Positions 49,131 to 64,000 of a stretch of DNA of 64,000 nucleotides are shown here, in pieces. Each line of letters begins with the position of its first letter. The stretch's first letter is position 1. The stretch comes from Archilochus colubris (lineage: Eukaryota; Chordata; Aves; Apodiformes; Trochilidae). The position numbers and the translations under genes are program-made. The stretch covers positions 101,102,467-101,166,466 of the forward strand of contig CM041084.1 of assembly GCA_023079485.1 (NCBI GenBank), written 5' to 3'. A model generated the notes under the pieces. The model saw nothing but the letters and a program-made list of their open reading frames with translations. It was not told where the DNA came from and did not search any database.

Positions 49131-49820
49131 ACGGCGGCTCCGTCTGCCGGAGACCCCCGACCGACGCCCCGAGGAGGTGCTCGGGGCTGTTGTCCGGCGC
49201 TGCCCCGACGGCCGGGAGCTGCGGGGCCAGCACAGACGCGGGGCACCGGCAGGAGGGTGCGATAGCCCCCGGCGGGCGCAACCGGGATCCGCTGACGGAG
49301 CTTCTGGAGAATGGTGCGGGGCGGCGGGATCCCAGCGAGCCCCGTCTGTGGCTCCCGAGGGGTGAGAAGGGGTTAAACGGGCTCCTCTTAGCACCGCTAA
49401 AACTGTATTTGATCTTTACCGGGCACGGTCGGGGTGGTGCTTGAGGGCTCGCTTGAGGAGCGGGAGACGGTGGGATGGGATGAGGATGGAGGTGGCGGCC
49501 AGTTCGTGCGAATTTGGCTTCAGCCCCGGCGAGTCCCGGGTTGTTTTACTGCGTTGTGGTCGCGGGCAGCGGCCGGTGGTCCGGCGGTGCCCTCCGTCGC
49601 CACAAGTGAGTGCCAGGCAATGCCGGATCGGGGGCGGCAGTGATGCTCGGAGCTAATGGCCATCTGTGCTCGCCGTTGTAGAGGAGACGGACTGCTGGCT
49701 AGCGGGGCAGCAGAAAGAACGAGACCGACGAAGCGGCAATGAAAGCAAAGCATGCCCCATAATTACACTTTTGCATCAACAAAAAATTCTCTTTTGTTAT
49801 GATTTTCTTTTGTGGTTTGC

Positions 49821-49870
49821 GTTTTTGTTATTTGTTTTTCTTTTTTTTTCTTTTTTTTTTTCTTCTTTTA
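49821..49870 (+). repeat. T-rich tract in intron 1
   Basis: T runs of 5 to 12 bases broken by single G, A or C, directly after the GC-rich island ends. Low-complexity only. Confidence 0.8.
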
Positions 49871-50530
49871 AATAAATAGTTCAGTGGTAGGAAAGAGAAG
49901 TCTCTGCTCTTTGTTTTGAGCGTGCAATACCTCTGAGAGTAAATTAACAATGTCCTCGCTGACAACACCCTTCTTTTTCCGGGGAAAATAGAAACGGCGT
50001 AAATGAGACACAAAATTACTGCATACGTGGCAAATCTGGGCATAGAATAGAAAAGAAATGAGATTTAAAAGCTGAACGGAGGATGGGGAGCAAGATGATA
50101 TTTTATCCTCGGTACTTACTTAATCGCCTTTCAGTGCAAGGAATTGAACTTTGTGAATTAAATTATATTCGATGCGGTCATCTTTTGCTCCCTCAAAGAA
50201 GAAATAGTCCAACACTCAGAAAGAGAAAGTGGGAAGGGGATTCTTATCTTGGGTAGCATGAAAGAATATCTTTAAGAAAGAATTGTAATAGTGCAGGAAT
50301 TGCTCCTACATGCTGTATTTTGTAGCTCAGATCAGTGGAACAGAAAGATGATTTCTGATGGTCCAGTAAAACAAAAGCCATAAATATTCGATGTTTAGTC
50401 CCTAGCCGGAGTCCCTACAAGCAATCATTGCCATTTACCTGGGTGACTTGTAAAGGTCTGCATCTCCTTTAAAATCCGACATGCCATCTCTCACCTGCCA
50501 GCCACCATCTCTACTTTCAGGGGGAAGTGT

Positions 50531-50554
50531 GGGCGGAGGGGGGGGGGCGGGTGG
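50531..50554 (+). repeat. G-rich block in intron 1
   Basis: GGGCGGAGG running into ten G, then CGGGTGG. Several G runs close together on the transcribed-sense strand could form a quadruplex. Confidence 0.6.
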
Positions 50555-51311
50555 AATTTGCTGCTGTTACATAACAGTTACCTGGAGCATCATCTCACAT
50601 GTTCCCAAACCAGGGATGCCTTTGGACCAGAGGCAGGAGGTTAATTTCTGTAGTATTGCAGATCAGGTGCAAATGGCTAGGAGGAAACTTTCACAGGGCA
50701 CTGTTTTCCAGTGTTCAAATGTTTCCCTTGTGCATGTCACAGTAATTCCTTTCCCGCTAATTTAAAAAGCGCAAGTAAAATGTTTAATCTTACCCTACCC
50801 TCCCTCCCCCCAAGTAATGTATAAATAGTGTAATGAAACAAATCATCTCTATAGATGACATATTCTGCTTTCCTGATTTTATTTCCCTCAACCCTTCAAA
50901 TGCTGTGTGACATAACTAAGCAGTCAGTGTGCAGCATAACCCCAGGCCCTGTTAGGGAGTGGGATCAGCATCCTCTGAGCTCCAGTCTCCTTCTGAGACC
51001 AGCATGATCCTTTTCTTCTCTTTGTTTACACAGCAGATATTACTCTTTCTGTCATTTACTTGGAGTGTAAAGAAATTAGTTAGTTGTTTGGCAAGAGTGT
51101 AGTGGGACACATGGCAGCTTAGCTGCTGTCTGTCTGCCTATCTCTTACTTGCACATGGGAGCTGTGTGGCCAAAGATCAGCTTGTTGGTGTCAACCTCCA
51201 TCCCACTTGTTGAGGGTGTTAGCAGGAGTTTGAATGAGGAAGAGCAGACACCTCTCATGCTGTAGATCTTACCCTGGTCCTCACCCTCTTCTCTTCTCCC
51301 TTTCACTACAG

Positions 51312-53007
<1,696 letters not shown>

Positions 53008-53690
53008 ACAACACCAAAAAGGCATGAGAACGCCGTGGAACCCTCCACACCTTCCCCTCTTCTCCATCTCTTTGTGGACTTAGGAAACTGATGAATATCC
53101 AAAGAGCTGCAGTATGTTACCATTGAAAATTTGAATTCAGTAAATCCTGTAGATGACTTTGAAAAGAAAAAGAAAATCCTTTCTGTCCGATCGTGATTGT
53201 ATGTTCCATGCAAGCCAAATTGTATTAAATATCCACAGTCTAGCAAGTTCTTTGGATCAGATTAATACAATTTCGGACAGTATAACTGTGCACTTTACTG
53301 TTTTGATTTCCAAGTGCCCCTTCTCCTCTGATTTCTTTCTTGCTGATTTGCCACTAACTGCTTGAAAACTGCAGGCACCTTTTTAAGCTCAAGAGCAATG
53401 TGGTCTTCAGATCAAGAAAGCTGAGCTCTCTCTTTGTTTTGGTTCAATCACTAAAAGTTTGCAAGGCCTTAAGGATGATGTACCTTGACAAAGAAGGAGT
53501 TTGTTTAAATTCTGGAAAAAATGATGATTTAGAAAAGAGTGGAGTGGAACAGAGCTCTGAAAATTTAGTTAAAACCATTACAATCAAAAATACCTACTAC
53601 TACATCATGCTTTATTAAGTATTATTATACATGTATTGACTAATAGCATTAAAATATTTTTTTTTAATAAAACATTTACAAACAAAACTG
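53008..53690 (+). other. TMEM200C: 3' untranslated region of TMEM200C (minimal form)
   Basis: AT-rich sequence after the TAA, ending about 20 bases beyond the AATAAA at 53666. Composition changes sharply from the GC-rich coding region. ORFs here (for example 53400-53618) have no protein-like features. A longer form is possible, because another AATAAA occurs near 54617. Confidence 0.6.
53666..53671 (+). terminator. Polyadenylation signal AATAAA
   Basis: Canonical hexamer following a T-run, about 660 bases after the stop codon. CA-containing cleavage options lie around 53685-53697, and a T/G-rich element (TTTATTTTGG) follows at about 53707, in the expected order for a vertebrate poly(A) site. 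Confidence 0.7.
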
Positions 53691-56600
53691 CCACACAAAA
53701 AAGTCCTTTATTTTGGTAAGTAATTACAGATATAAGAAATGGTTTGGTTTTTTGTTTTTTCTTGAAAAGATTATAGAGATGCTATGAAGTCCAAAGTTTG
53801 CTTAAGCTTTTAAGTGGGTAATTAATAATTTAGGATTGATTTCAAAACAATACTGGTTTGCTTACCAAGAAACCACACTTCAATTAACAGATTCTGTCTT
53901 CATTGATAAGAGTGCTCTGTGGCAGCTGATGAAATGTGAGATTTTGACATGCTAAGGAAAAAATTTTTTTAAGATTTGTCCTATTAAAGTAGAATTTTTC
54001 ATAACAGATTAATCTCGAATTGCAGCATATTCCTTGGATTTTTCACTTCCCTTATAACTGTTGCATTAAGCCTTTTTTCTATTCGTGAATGCATGTGCAT
54101 AAGCCTAATTTTAAAACATAATGTTAGCCTTGTCAATCTCATAGCAGTTGGCCCTATTGAAATCAGCAGAGATTCCTCACTGACTGGTGTGGTGAGGATT
54201 TCTTCCTATGTGAGAAAAACATCAGGAAGGCTGGAGAATGCCTTGTCTGTAGGCAGATTTTTGGTAAACTGATGAGCTGTTTCATTTTCATAGCTGCAGC
54301 ACGGCAGGCACTCTTTATTTTGCCCAAAAGAGCTTTATGTGCTCAGAAGATTTTGTCAATACTTTAAATTTTAAATATGGATGTGGCATTTTGCTACCAT
54401 GGGAAGATAAATCGACATTAAACAAATACAATATGTAGGCAGGCAAGAGTCTTTCTGTTGCAATTAAATTTTTTCTTACAGTTTCATGTTTTAAAACGCT
54501 TAGTTATGTATTTAACTACTTACATTACAAAACATTGTTAAAAAAAACCTATCACGAGATGCAATTGCATTTGGTAATGCAGCAAAATGCTTTATTAAAT
54601 AAGGGAACTTAGAAGAATAAAGAACAATTTTTCATGTCAGTCCTAAAACAGGAGGAGAAGGTGCTCGTTCTCTCAAGCAAAGGAGACATCCAGGTGGCAA
54701 TATCTTTCCTCCTGACACTGGCAACCAGTAAACTGACAATATGAACATCAACGTGGCATTATTTTTCTCTCAAACCCCTAGCACACAAATGGTAAAAATA
54801 AATTGTAAAACTACCTGGACTGGCATGGATTAGGAACCCATGAAGTGGTGACCAGGTGATTTTGGCTGGTAATGGCTTTTGCATGGGTCGTTCCTTTCAG
54901 TTCCCCATGGGTGATAGCTCTGCACTTCTGCTCCTTCTCCTATGACTTCCATCAAGATTTATGAGATGTATCTAAACAGCATTACCTGGTGTTCATGGAG
55001 ATGCTCGTTGTTGAGACAGCTGAAGACACCTTGTTTGTTATTTTCCATGCAAAAACCCTTCATGGAAGCAAGGGAAAAGTGAGTTTTAGGGTGCTACTCA
55101 CTGGGTCATGGAGTCTTCCCAAAGACGGGGCCAGGGGATCTGTTATTGTAAGAGGAGGAAATTTGCTTTTCAAAATATTCTTAGTGAACATTTCTTTAAA
55201 CATTCAAATCTACAGTGTACTCTGAAAACAAAACAAAACATCTCCCTAGGTTGTTTTAAAACAAAGCAACCCAATAATTCTTCTGATGATTAATATACTG
55301 CAAAGTTTTCTGAGCAAGAAAAATTACAGCAGAGCTTGGGTTTAGCAAGTAAAATTATAGCTTGTTTCTGTGCTGCCAAAAAGGGTGTGAAACGTGAACT
55401 TCCATCAGTCTAGAGGATTTTTTATAACAGCAGTGGGAAGTAATACATAGATTAATAAGCAGAGAAAGCTACATCTCTGTGTTTGCAAGCTATGAAAAAA
55501 AATTACTTTTGCAAATTTAATAATTCAAACATTGTTGAGCACCTCATTCAGCATTGGAAGCTAGCTGAAGAATTTAAGCCCCGGGCACCAGCCATGACTG
55601 CTGCTTGTACTATTAACCTTGGAAAGAATCTCAGCAGGTAATGGGAGTGCTGGGGTTTGTGCTTTGACCTATTCTTGAGTATCTCCCAGCTGGCCCTGCC
55701 TACTTCTCAGCACTGCCAGGCTGCCTCTTGGCCATCATCTGCACATCCTGTCACACTCTTATGACTTTTTTTCCCCTCTAGTCTCTTCCTTTTAACCTTC
55801 ATCTCCAGTGTCCTGCCACCAAGTGCTTCCTCCACAGTCCTTGTCAAGAACAGAGAGCTGCCTCTGCTTACCAGTACCTGCCTGCCTGCGTGTTGAGGAA
55901 AGAGAGGTGCTCCCACACAAAATGTTTATTAAGAAGTGATTGTTAGTCCTGCTATTTAAAATGTTAAATGTTCCTGAAGGAATGTTAAGCTAGGCACATG
56001 TTTTTACTATGGAAAAAACACAGATTTTGGGCCAAAAATACATGGTTTAATGCGGTTTTTCAGCATAAAAGAAGTGTTAAGATACATCTATGAAATTTCC
56101 AGAATCCTCATACTAGGTCGATGGCTGCATCTGTTCGTTATGATCATAGATGCTTCTTGGACCTGTATGAGAACACAGGCAAGCACCCTAATTGTACTTT
56201 AGTCATGCAGCTGTTTATTAAAAAATCCTCATGACTCTGGATAAGCTGCTGACATCATTGTACTGTAACCCAGTTCTGGCACAGTTTTTACTAGCTAGCA
56301 AAGTATTTAAAATCCTTGCTGGATTAACCTGACTCACTTGACTGAACTGATTTATTCAGCTCCCCAACTGTTGACTTATAAGTTGATATTGCAAAAGACT
56401 GCAGCCCAGATTTGCCACCCTACGTTGTTTAGATACGTTTTTAACAGCCTTTTTCAGGACTCATGCTGTCCAACAGTGAGTAATAATGCTCCTCTAACCA
56501 TCAAATTATGTAACAACACAGTTGTAAGTACAGTCTGAAATATAGTATGTATTTCTGTAACAGCCAAAACTTACACAGAAGTCTTCAATTAAACAATAAT

Positions 56601-59600
56601 TTCAATGAAAATTAGTGGAGGTGGCAAGACAAAGCTTAATGGATTTCAGCAGGAGGAATAGACTTTGCTAACACATAACAGGTTGGGGTTTTTTTCTAAA
56701 CTAGCATATGTTCATGTAGATACAATTAAACAGGACCATATTTATAGTGAGAAATAAGAATTACTAAAAATTTAAGTAGATTACCAATTAATGCTTTGCT
56801 TCATTAACATATTTCAGTCCCTCAAACATCTCTCTGCATGTGAAAAAAAGGGAAAGAGAGGGGAAGAATGAAAAGAAAGCAGCAGCCAACCTCTGGCCAT
56901 ACCCTAGCCAGAAATCAGGCCTTGCTTCACAAAACCCTCACCAAATACAAGTGCTCAGTACTAGGTAACAATTGAAATGTTAATCAATAAAACTGTAGGG
57001 GTCTTTTTTTTTCCCTCTGGAGCGAATGCATGAAACTTTCCTCAGAAAAAAAATAAAAAGTTTTCTCTCTCACCTTTCCAAGGCTGTCAATAGCAGAAAT
57101 GCAATACTTTGTTTAGGCTGCTTAATTACGGTTTTTCAATACGGTCTCACGAGCAGGACAAGATGCACAGCAAATGCATGGAAGAGTATTAGTGCCATCA
57201 ATTTTATTAAAGAAAATAAGCTTTCTGTTTACCACTTCTAAAACCCCCAAAGCAGAAAGATCTGAGTGAGCACCCTAGAAAACATCATCTACCATTTAGC
57301 TTCCACTCTAAGTGTGGAGACAGAGAGAAACCCTGGAGTTCTAACAGAGGCAGGCATGGTCAGGTGAAATGGCATCCAAGTTTGGAGGAGGGAGCTACAT
57401 TGTGAGAAAAGGATAATTCAGGAACTGGAGGGTCACTGCTTGTGATTTTCACTGATTAGTTATCTTCATTTTAATTAGATAGAAGTTCTGGAGCCACATT
57501 ACTACTTTTAAAGGTTTTTTTCTCCATCATTATTTTGTTTAAATTACTTTGAAATGAGATAGAAAACTTGTGTGGTGAACATATAAAAAGAGATGCAAAA
57601 TAAGTGCCAAAAAAATAACTATTAAAACCTCAGTCCATGAGGTTTCCTTCATCCTCCACAGCATGCAGGAGGTTCAGTCTAAGATTTTGAGTATTCATTT
57701 TTCTTTTTTCCTTTCCATTCTCTCTCCCTTAGCATGTTTGGTTCTGCTAAGGGCACATAAATGATACTCTCAGATGAGAAGGTAGAAATGAGAAGAGATT
57801 GTTTGGCTTTAGAGCAGCAGCCTTTTCCATACTATGCTTCACTGCAGAAGCAAAAAATGGCAAGAAAAAAGTGAATGTTCAGCATTCAAGTGATTAACGT
57901 ATGATTTTTATAAAGGCTTAAATGAACTCCATCTTGGAAGAAAATTCAACCTACAAGGCCAGGGTATAATTATAGCCAAACAATTGGAAGAAAATTGTTG
58001 GGAAAATCAGAAATTTTACAGAAAATCACAGCTTACTGAAATATCTGAATATATTGAGAGAAATCTTGGGTTATTTTATTTTTCTGTGGACTGCAAAGGG
58101 TAAGATTCCCATACTCACCATCACTTAAGCTAAGATGGTGCAATATTATCATATAACCTAAGATTTCTCTTGTTCATCACCACTTGTAAGATTTGGCACA
58201 CTGCTGACACCTTCTCCCTGACCTTTCTAGGAGTAGAATGAGGTCACTGTACAACTTCCATTTTGTTACCATAAACTTAATCAGTCATTTGTAAAGGAGC
58301 AGGACTTCATAACATAACCATCAGTCCTGGTAGGAGTTGGAGCTGGTAATGATTTCACAAGTGGAGGTGGCTTGGTACAGAATGCAATGCCCTTCACATG
58401 CAGGAGCAGCACAGAAGTTTGTAGCAGTGTCTCATAAAAAGCCACCTGGCCAAGATGTCTCAAACTTGCATTTCTGAGGTTTGCCACACACCAAAGGCAG
58501 CTCCTTCAGGATAAATCCTAATGGGTTAGTATGATACTTCTGCACCACCATAAAAAAACCTCCCTCCCTCATTCCTGAAGTATACTTCAGATCTATCTGA
58601 ATGGTATAGATTGTTTTTGTTTTGCTGGCTTTACAATCAAAACTCATTTTAAAGAAACACCCTTTGGACTAAGAGCCCAATACAAGTCCCTATTAAAATA
58701 GCATCAGATGACTTCATAATCCTTAATGTATTTCTCTAAAATGCCTTGGGTACAGAGCGTGACTATCTCCCTGTATTAAAAAAGGCACAGAGATACAGCC
58801 ACAGACAAAGTGTGCAAAGACCAGATTTATTTTACAAAAGGGAGAAGAATCTAGGCACCCATATGCAGTGCTGACAGCATGGAAATATCTGTCTCTAACT
58901 AATGTTTCCAAACTATACAAGTACCCTGCTGTGGAACAGCCTTGAATGCTTGTTCTCCAACAGGAGATCCATCCTTCATCTTTAGCAGAGCCTCTTTCTG
59001 CATGCAAGGCACTGAAGTGCTAATCTATCGCACCATCTTTCAGACTCATTGCATACAGTATTACAGGAAATAATTTAGAAAAAGCTAAATTACTAATTTA
59101 GCAATAAATTAGCAAAAGCTTCTTTCTGGAGACCTCCCTGCAGATTATTTAAGGACACAGGCAATATCAAGCAGCTGATGCCATTCTGTTTCAAATGAGT
59201 AACTTAAAAATGAGTGCAGGGAAAGCCTGACGCTGCTTATTAGTTTTGTGTGGTAACACAGCAGAAGGTGATGATAGTAGCAGCTCTTTGGGTTCTGAAA
59301 ACTTAAATCTGTCTGCTGGCACTGCTAACTTAATTAACACTACAAGCTACCGTGGTGCTTAAGAACACAAGTAAGGCATTCTTGTCCTTGTGTCTGTCTT
59401 TCAAATGTGTACAGTGCCTGGAGCAGCAGCACTGAAACAAGAATGGGTACTAGGGCTGCATCTGATCAGAGAGTAGTCCAAACAAGATGTGGAAGGTAGC
59501 TATCTTTTAAACTAGAGTTTTGGTGCATCGTCAACTTATTGAAACAGTTTCACTGTTTAAAGAACTGTTTGGAACTACCATGCAGGAAAGGCAAGGATGC

Positions 59601-62600
59601 CTTCCTAGCAGTATGTATTGTAAGGATCTACTGCCTCTCCTCTGACACAGAGGAGACAACCTGAATAAAAGCTGCAGTACAGTTCTGGGATCAATGAGCT
59701 CCCTGTGCTGCAGCAATGCTGTGCCTCAGAAGACCTCTGGCTGGCCCATCCTTGCCACTGACAACCCGGGAGGAGCAGAAAAGGGGCACATGACAAACTA
59801 CAGAAGTTCAGCAGCTGCAGCTTTTGACTTTGTTAGCAGCAAGGCACCTAACACCCCAGGAATTACCCAAAGAGCAAAGGAAGCTGACTAGGTTGCAGGT
59901 TGCATCATCACTGGTGTCACCAAGAAGGCACTATTGAAGATGGTAAGCAAAGAAAGCTACAAGTCACTGAAGTTTCTGCTGCAGTTTGGGGCTGTCAAAT
60001 GTGGGCAAAGGAAAGACAAAATATTGCAGTTGCATCCGCAGCACTTGGCCATTCCCATCTATAAGTGGCACTGACTTCACTGTAACTCACCACAGGCTCC
60101 CTAAGAGCTCTGTGCAGATCTGCTGGCATCACCCTAGCCAAATGGAGGCAGGAAAACAGATGGCTTTTAATGCCTAAAATAAGTCACCACCTCACTCTCT
60201 TCCCACACGTCTGTTGTTTCTCTGAGAGTCTGGACCACCTGAGAGTCACCCAGGTTGCAGAAGGCCCTTTCTCCTGGCTTGACACACAGATCTGTCCTGC
60301 AGAGCTGCCTCTGTCTGATGAAGTCAGGGGAAGCAGAGGTGAAGAGACTGAAGTCAAGAGAAGCAGAAATACTCAAAGTAATTGCATTTGTGAAGCAGTA
60401 CTAAGATAATGTTTACTATAGCTTTCATTTCAGCAGCAAACTGGTCCAGTCCTCTGCTTAAATAAATATTTTATGCTGCCTAATGATACGTCAGCAGGTT
60501 GCATTAATTCTCACATAGGCAACAGATTTCTCAACAGAAATGTTTTCCGTCAAGCTGTATTAATGTATATCCAAAGTGTTCTGTAGATTATCTTGGTTTA
60601 GTTTACAGTTGTAGATGAATCTCACAAGCAATTTTGGCAACTATACCTTAGGAAACTCTACTGACATAAAAGCACATAAAAACACTGTTTTTCAGCAGAA
60701 CTGATAAGGAAAAGAAGAAAAAAGTATCTTGTTTAATTCTAGCCTAGAGAAACGGTTGATTGAAAGACAAGAATAAGACTTGGATCCGCAAAAGTCCCTT
60801 TACTTAGAACTGCCATTTTACAATTCAATCTCTTACTAGAAACGGAATTTTCACTCCACCAGTGTTCAGAAATTCCCAGATACTTTGGTAGATCTGAGAT
60901 GTCAAAATATTTGGAAATTAAGACAGGTTATTCAAATTATTTTAAAATGAGTTGTGAATTCATCTGAGCAGCTGGAGTACTTACAAGTTGCAAGGAAAAT
61001 AAATATCCCTAAATATCTTTAGTTGTTCTTAAAACACGTCTTCTGTAACACAAAAAAAGAATATACATAGCAATGTGGGGGACAAAATTTTTTGTCAGCA
61101 GGAGCTTTAAGTGACCTAAGTGGCATCAGTAAGTAATATCTCTGTTTCAAACAAATGCTGATGAATGTTCCCTACTTCAATGTTTGAGTGCCTAATCTTT
61201 TTTGCTTTCCTTCCCAACACATGAGATGATAGCTTATTTGTATTACATACACATAGTAAATGGGAGTGATAGCCAGTCTGCAGCCTTGTCTTAAGTCTGT
61301 GTTTAATGAACATAGGCAGGAGTCTTCATGACTCTGAATTAGCAATTAATGTGCTGGGCTTACCATTTTAAAACATAAAAGCATTAGCAGGTCTTGTTTT
61401 ATATCAAGAAGAGTTCCAGGAACTGCTGTTTCTCCTCTGCCAAGGGCTACTACTTGATCAGCTTGTTTAAATGACTAATTCTGTTATAGTACAAAGAATA
61501 AGCAATTGTTATACGTGCTTGAATATGCATACTGCAGCAAAACAACATAGACAAATCACCCTGTCTATGAACAACTAAAATACATTACTTTTACAGAGCC
61601 CAAAGAACTGAGCCAAACATCAAAACCTTAAATTTTGGTGCAATATATGGAGTAACATGTGCACTCAGTGTCCTAGATGGTGAAGATGAGAAAATAGCTG
61701 ATCTCAACATTAATTGTAGAGGCACATGCATTTTAATCAGAGCTGTTTGAAATGGGAGGTTAGGCTGAGCCATCCACAGGTTACCAAAAACCCAAGTAGT
61801 AACTGAAGGCAATGTCAAGGAACCTACTTGCAGCCTGAAAGCAGTCACACCTCAAAAGGTCAGAGGAACTCTTCCCACCAGTGCCACTTAGTGTGTCAGG
61901 GACATAGGGACACAGGGCCCAGGTTGAGGCAGGAGGAATTGCCATGGTAGGGACATCCTTAGTGCCAACAGACTGGTTTTGGGCCCTGTGCCACCGTGTC
62001 AAGTGCATCCCTGTGTCTTGAGTGGACATTGCCCCTCTAGAGACTGGTGGAGCTTTTCCTTATAGTATAGGTTGCAGCATAGTGAGGAACAAGGGTTACT
62101 GCCTACAGCAACACCCTCAGCATCATCTAGCTCATCCCACTGCAGAGCCCAGCACCCTCAGGAAAGGGAACGTGGCAGAACCATTTCTCCCTTCTCCACA
62201 CATTAGTACCAGCTGTCCAGCTGATTACACATCCCAGAGTGGATCCAGCCTGAGACAGGACAGCTCATGACACCAAATCCTACGTTTTGCCTCTGCTTCT
62301 CTGTCATCTGCATAAACTGAAGAGTATAGGGAAAATTAGTGCCCTTTCTGTCTGATTTTACACCATCCTTCATAGATGCTGGTCTTCAAGGCCCTGATGC
62401 ACTCTTACTGGTACATTTGCTTCAATCCCATTTTGTGCTGGCTGCACTTTCCATTTGCAGTAAGTCAGCAGTGCACTTGCTCAGTTATTTATCACTCTGA
62501 GACCTTGTGATGGCTCAGTACCTCCATTGCAAACCAGAGAAAAATGGACTTACAGGCATCAGGCTAAGCTGCCAAAAAGAGCTAGCCCAGAGCCAGGGCT

Positions 62601-64000
62601 AGCCAAGGTGGTGCAACAGCATCCTAGGGATAAAGAGAAAGTGGTGCAGCAAGCACTGTCCCTGCTGCAGGGAGTTCACTACCCAGAAAAAGGGACTAAA
62701 GGGTTCCAGCTGGGAAATGCAATCAGATACAGAATCATCATGGAAGAAGTAGAAATGTGGGGCTTCATTCTCCCTCCACTCCATTTATTTAGTAAAAACC
62801 AGGAGTAGCATAGGAAAAAACACAGCAATGGTAAAAGGCAGCATTAAAGGAAGGTCTAGTGATGGGGTAATGAATCAACTTTGCAAACTCCACAAACATG
62901 TGCTCCTGACAATGGGAACAGGAGTTGTACTTCCAGTTTTTGACAGGCAGACTTAACTATGTAAGTATATCTCCTGGGTACAGGGACACCTGATTTTAAG
63001 CACCACCTTCATATGCATTACCACCTGATTTCTACACACAAAAATCAGTTCAGCAATCACTTTCACTTCCCACTCTTAAAAAACCAGAATGGTGTCACTG
63101 CAAGTCCTGCAGCCAGCAAGAGGGATGACAGAAGGAAGATAGTGTGTAGAGTAAGCCAAAAGATAAGATGTGGAAGCATAACCAAGGAATAAGTTCTTGG
63201 CTCCTGCCTTCAAGGGAATAAAGACATGGGGAGGAAAGGAAAAAATAAAACAAACCTTGCCATGAGGGTGTTAAGCTCCTATCAGAAAAAGGGTTTTCTT
63301 CCAAGCTTAAATTCCTGGGATTACAGGATTTGTATCACTTACTACACACTAAATGTTCCTTGTTCTTACAAAAGAAGGGTTAAAAAACCCACAGGAGTGA
63401 TAAAGACTTAGCGTGGAAGGGAAGTTAAAATGCCCTGAAACGAATCTTTAAATTACCTTTCTAAGCTGAGCTAAATATTTCATTGGGTTTTGACCAACGA
63501 GAGTACTGACCCTGAAAACTAGGCAAATTTCTTTATAAATCACATCTACTTTGTAAAGGATTTCAGTTATTCTCACTGATATTATACCTTTTGATCTTCA
63601 AATGATAATTTCCAGTCACGTTTTGTGTAGAGTTAGTAGATTAATTTCAAGTATCAGCCTCAGAGAGTGTTTAGGGGGTTTCAGTAAAGCCCATCAAGAG
63701 CAAAAAGATCTCTTCCACAAAAACATATCTGACAGAGAATAAAACTTCTCGGATCCACATAATCTTCCCTCTCAGCAGACTAAAGTCCCTGTTCAGGCTG
63801 CATTTCCTACAGGTCACCAAATGTAAGCAGGTAGCATGCCTCAGGATAAGACTTCAGAATCAAGTCCATAGATTTCATACCAATAAAAGTAACTTCATTT
63901 ATCAATAACAGCCTCCATTATGCTTAAAGTTTGGATTTTAGTTTGGTTTCAACAGCACCAGCTACAATCATTTGTGTCACCAATAGCACTACTGCATCTA
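53691..64000. other. Downstream gene-free DNA
   Basis: About 10.3 kb of AT-rich sequence after the gene. Open frames are below about 95 codons and lack family features. I recognise no CR1, LTR or RNA gene, a clear contrast with the repeat-rich upstream side. Some of the first kilobase could belong to a longer 3' UTR. Confidence 0.6.

Larger units (their letters stand above)
48500..49640 (+). promoter_or_regulatory. TMEM200C: CpG-island promoter of TMEM200C
   Basis: CG dinucleotides are dense from about 48.5 to 49.64 kb and rare almost everywhere else in the window apart from the coding region. The island contains repeated GGGCGGGG and GGGGCGGG boxes, no obvious TATA box, and a strong splice donor leading toward the coding exon. 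Long ORFs on both strands here (up to 301 codons on the minus strand, 48489-49394) come from low stop-codon frequency in GC-rich DNA. Divergent transcription from such an island is possible but nothing in the sequence proves it. Confidence 0.88.
49085..51311 (+). other. TMEM200C: First intron of TMEM200C (predicted, 2.2 kb)
   Basis: The intron is bounded by GTAAGT at 49085 and a polypyrimidine tract with CAG at 51309-51311. Its first 550 bases are still CpG island and hold paired YY1-like sites. The remainder drops to normal AT content. It contains a T-rich run at 49821-49870 and a G-rich block at 50531-50554. I see no coding exon or recognised transposon inside it. Confidence 0.6.

Noticed and set aside
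48489..49394. 301-codon minus-strand ORF, with 187- and 170-codon companions, in the CpG island
   Set aside because: Pro/Arg/Ala/Ser-rich translation in several frames at once is expected from CpG-rich DNA with few stop codons. No domain, and composition follows GC content rather than coding.

Overview
The window looks like an AT-rich stretch of a bird nuclear genome holding one convincing protein-coding gene. The avian assignment rests on CR1 LINE fragments with the typical (ATTCTATG)n-type 3' end, several bird-type endogenous retroviral LTRs, one isolated CpG island, and a 550-residue single-exon ORF recognisable as a TMEM200 family member, best matched to TMEM200C. There is no sign of a bacterial, phage or plasmid backbone and no CRISPR array. 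I found no tRNA or rRNA gene by eye.

Layout. Positions 1 to about 48,480 are a gene-free upstream region. It is broken up by repeats: an antisense CR1 reverse-transcriptase remnant (about 3.24-3.40 kb), an LTR (8.06-8.82 kb), a CR1 3' tail (10.5 kb), an old CR1-type LINE split by a second LTR (19.03-20.88 kb), a perfect 46-bp tandem duplication (22.4 kb), a third LTR (24.9-25.4 kb), a sense CR1 copy (26.97-27.43 kb), an old antisense CR1 (33.3 kb), a fourth LTR split by an antisense CR1 (35.27-36.42 kb), another CR1 tail (36.8 kb) and a purine-only satellite-like tract (45.94-46.47 kb). All four LTRs point the same way as the gene.

The gene unit lies at about 48.5-53.7 kb. A CpG island (about 48.50-49.64 kb) carries GC boxes, an RFX-type X-box and a perfect tandem pair of YY1-like sites. 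A probable non-coding first exon ends at a good splice donor (GT at 49085-49086). A 2.2-kb intron follows, then an acceptor (AG at 51310-51311), a 43-nt 5' leader and the intronless coding region 51355-53007 (+). The 3' UTR has an AATAAA at 53666. If this splice is real, the leader holds a 39-codon upstream ORF that crosses the junction and stops two bases before the main ATG. That is the most interesting specific observation here.

Positions 53.7-64.0 kb are AT-rich downstream sequence with no gene or clear repeat that I can support. The numerous short ORFs elsewhere lack recognisable domains, and many lie inside repeats or the CpG island. I did not find a new multi-gene system. The points of interest are leader-based translational control, promoter architecture, nested transposons, and several precise inverted or tandem repeats.
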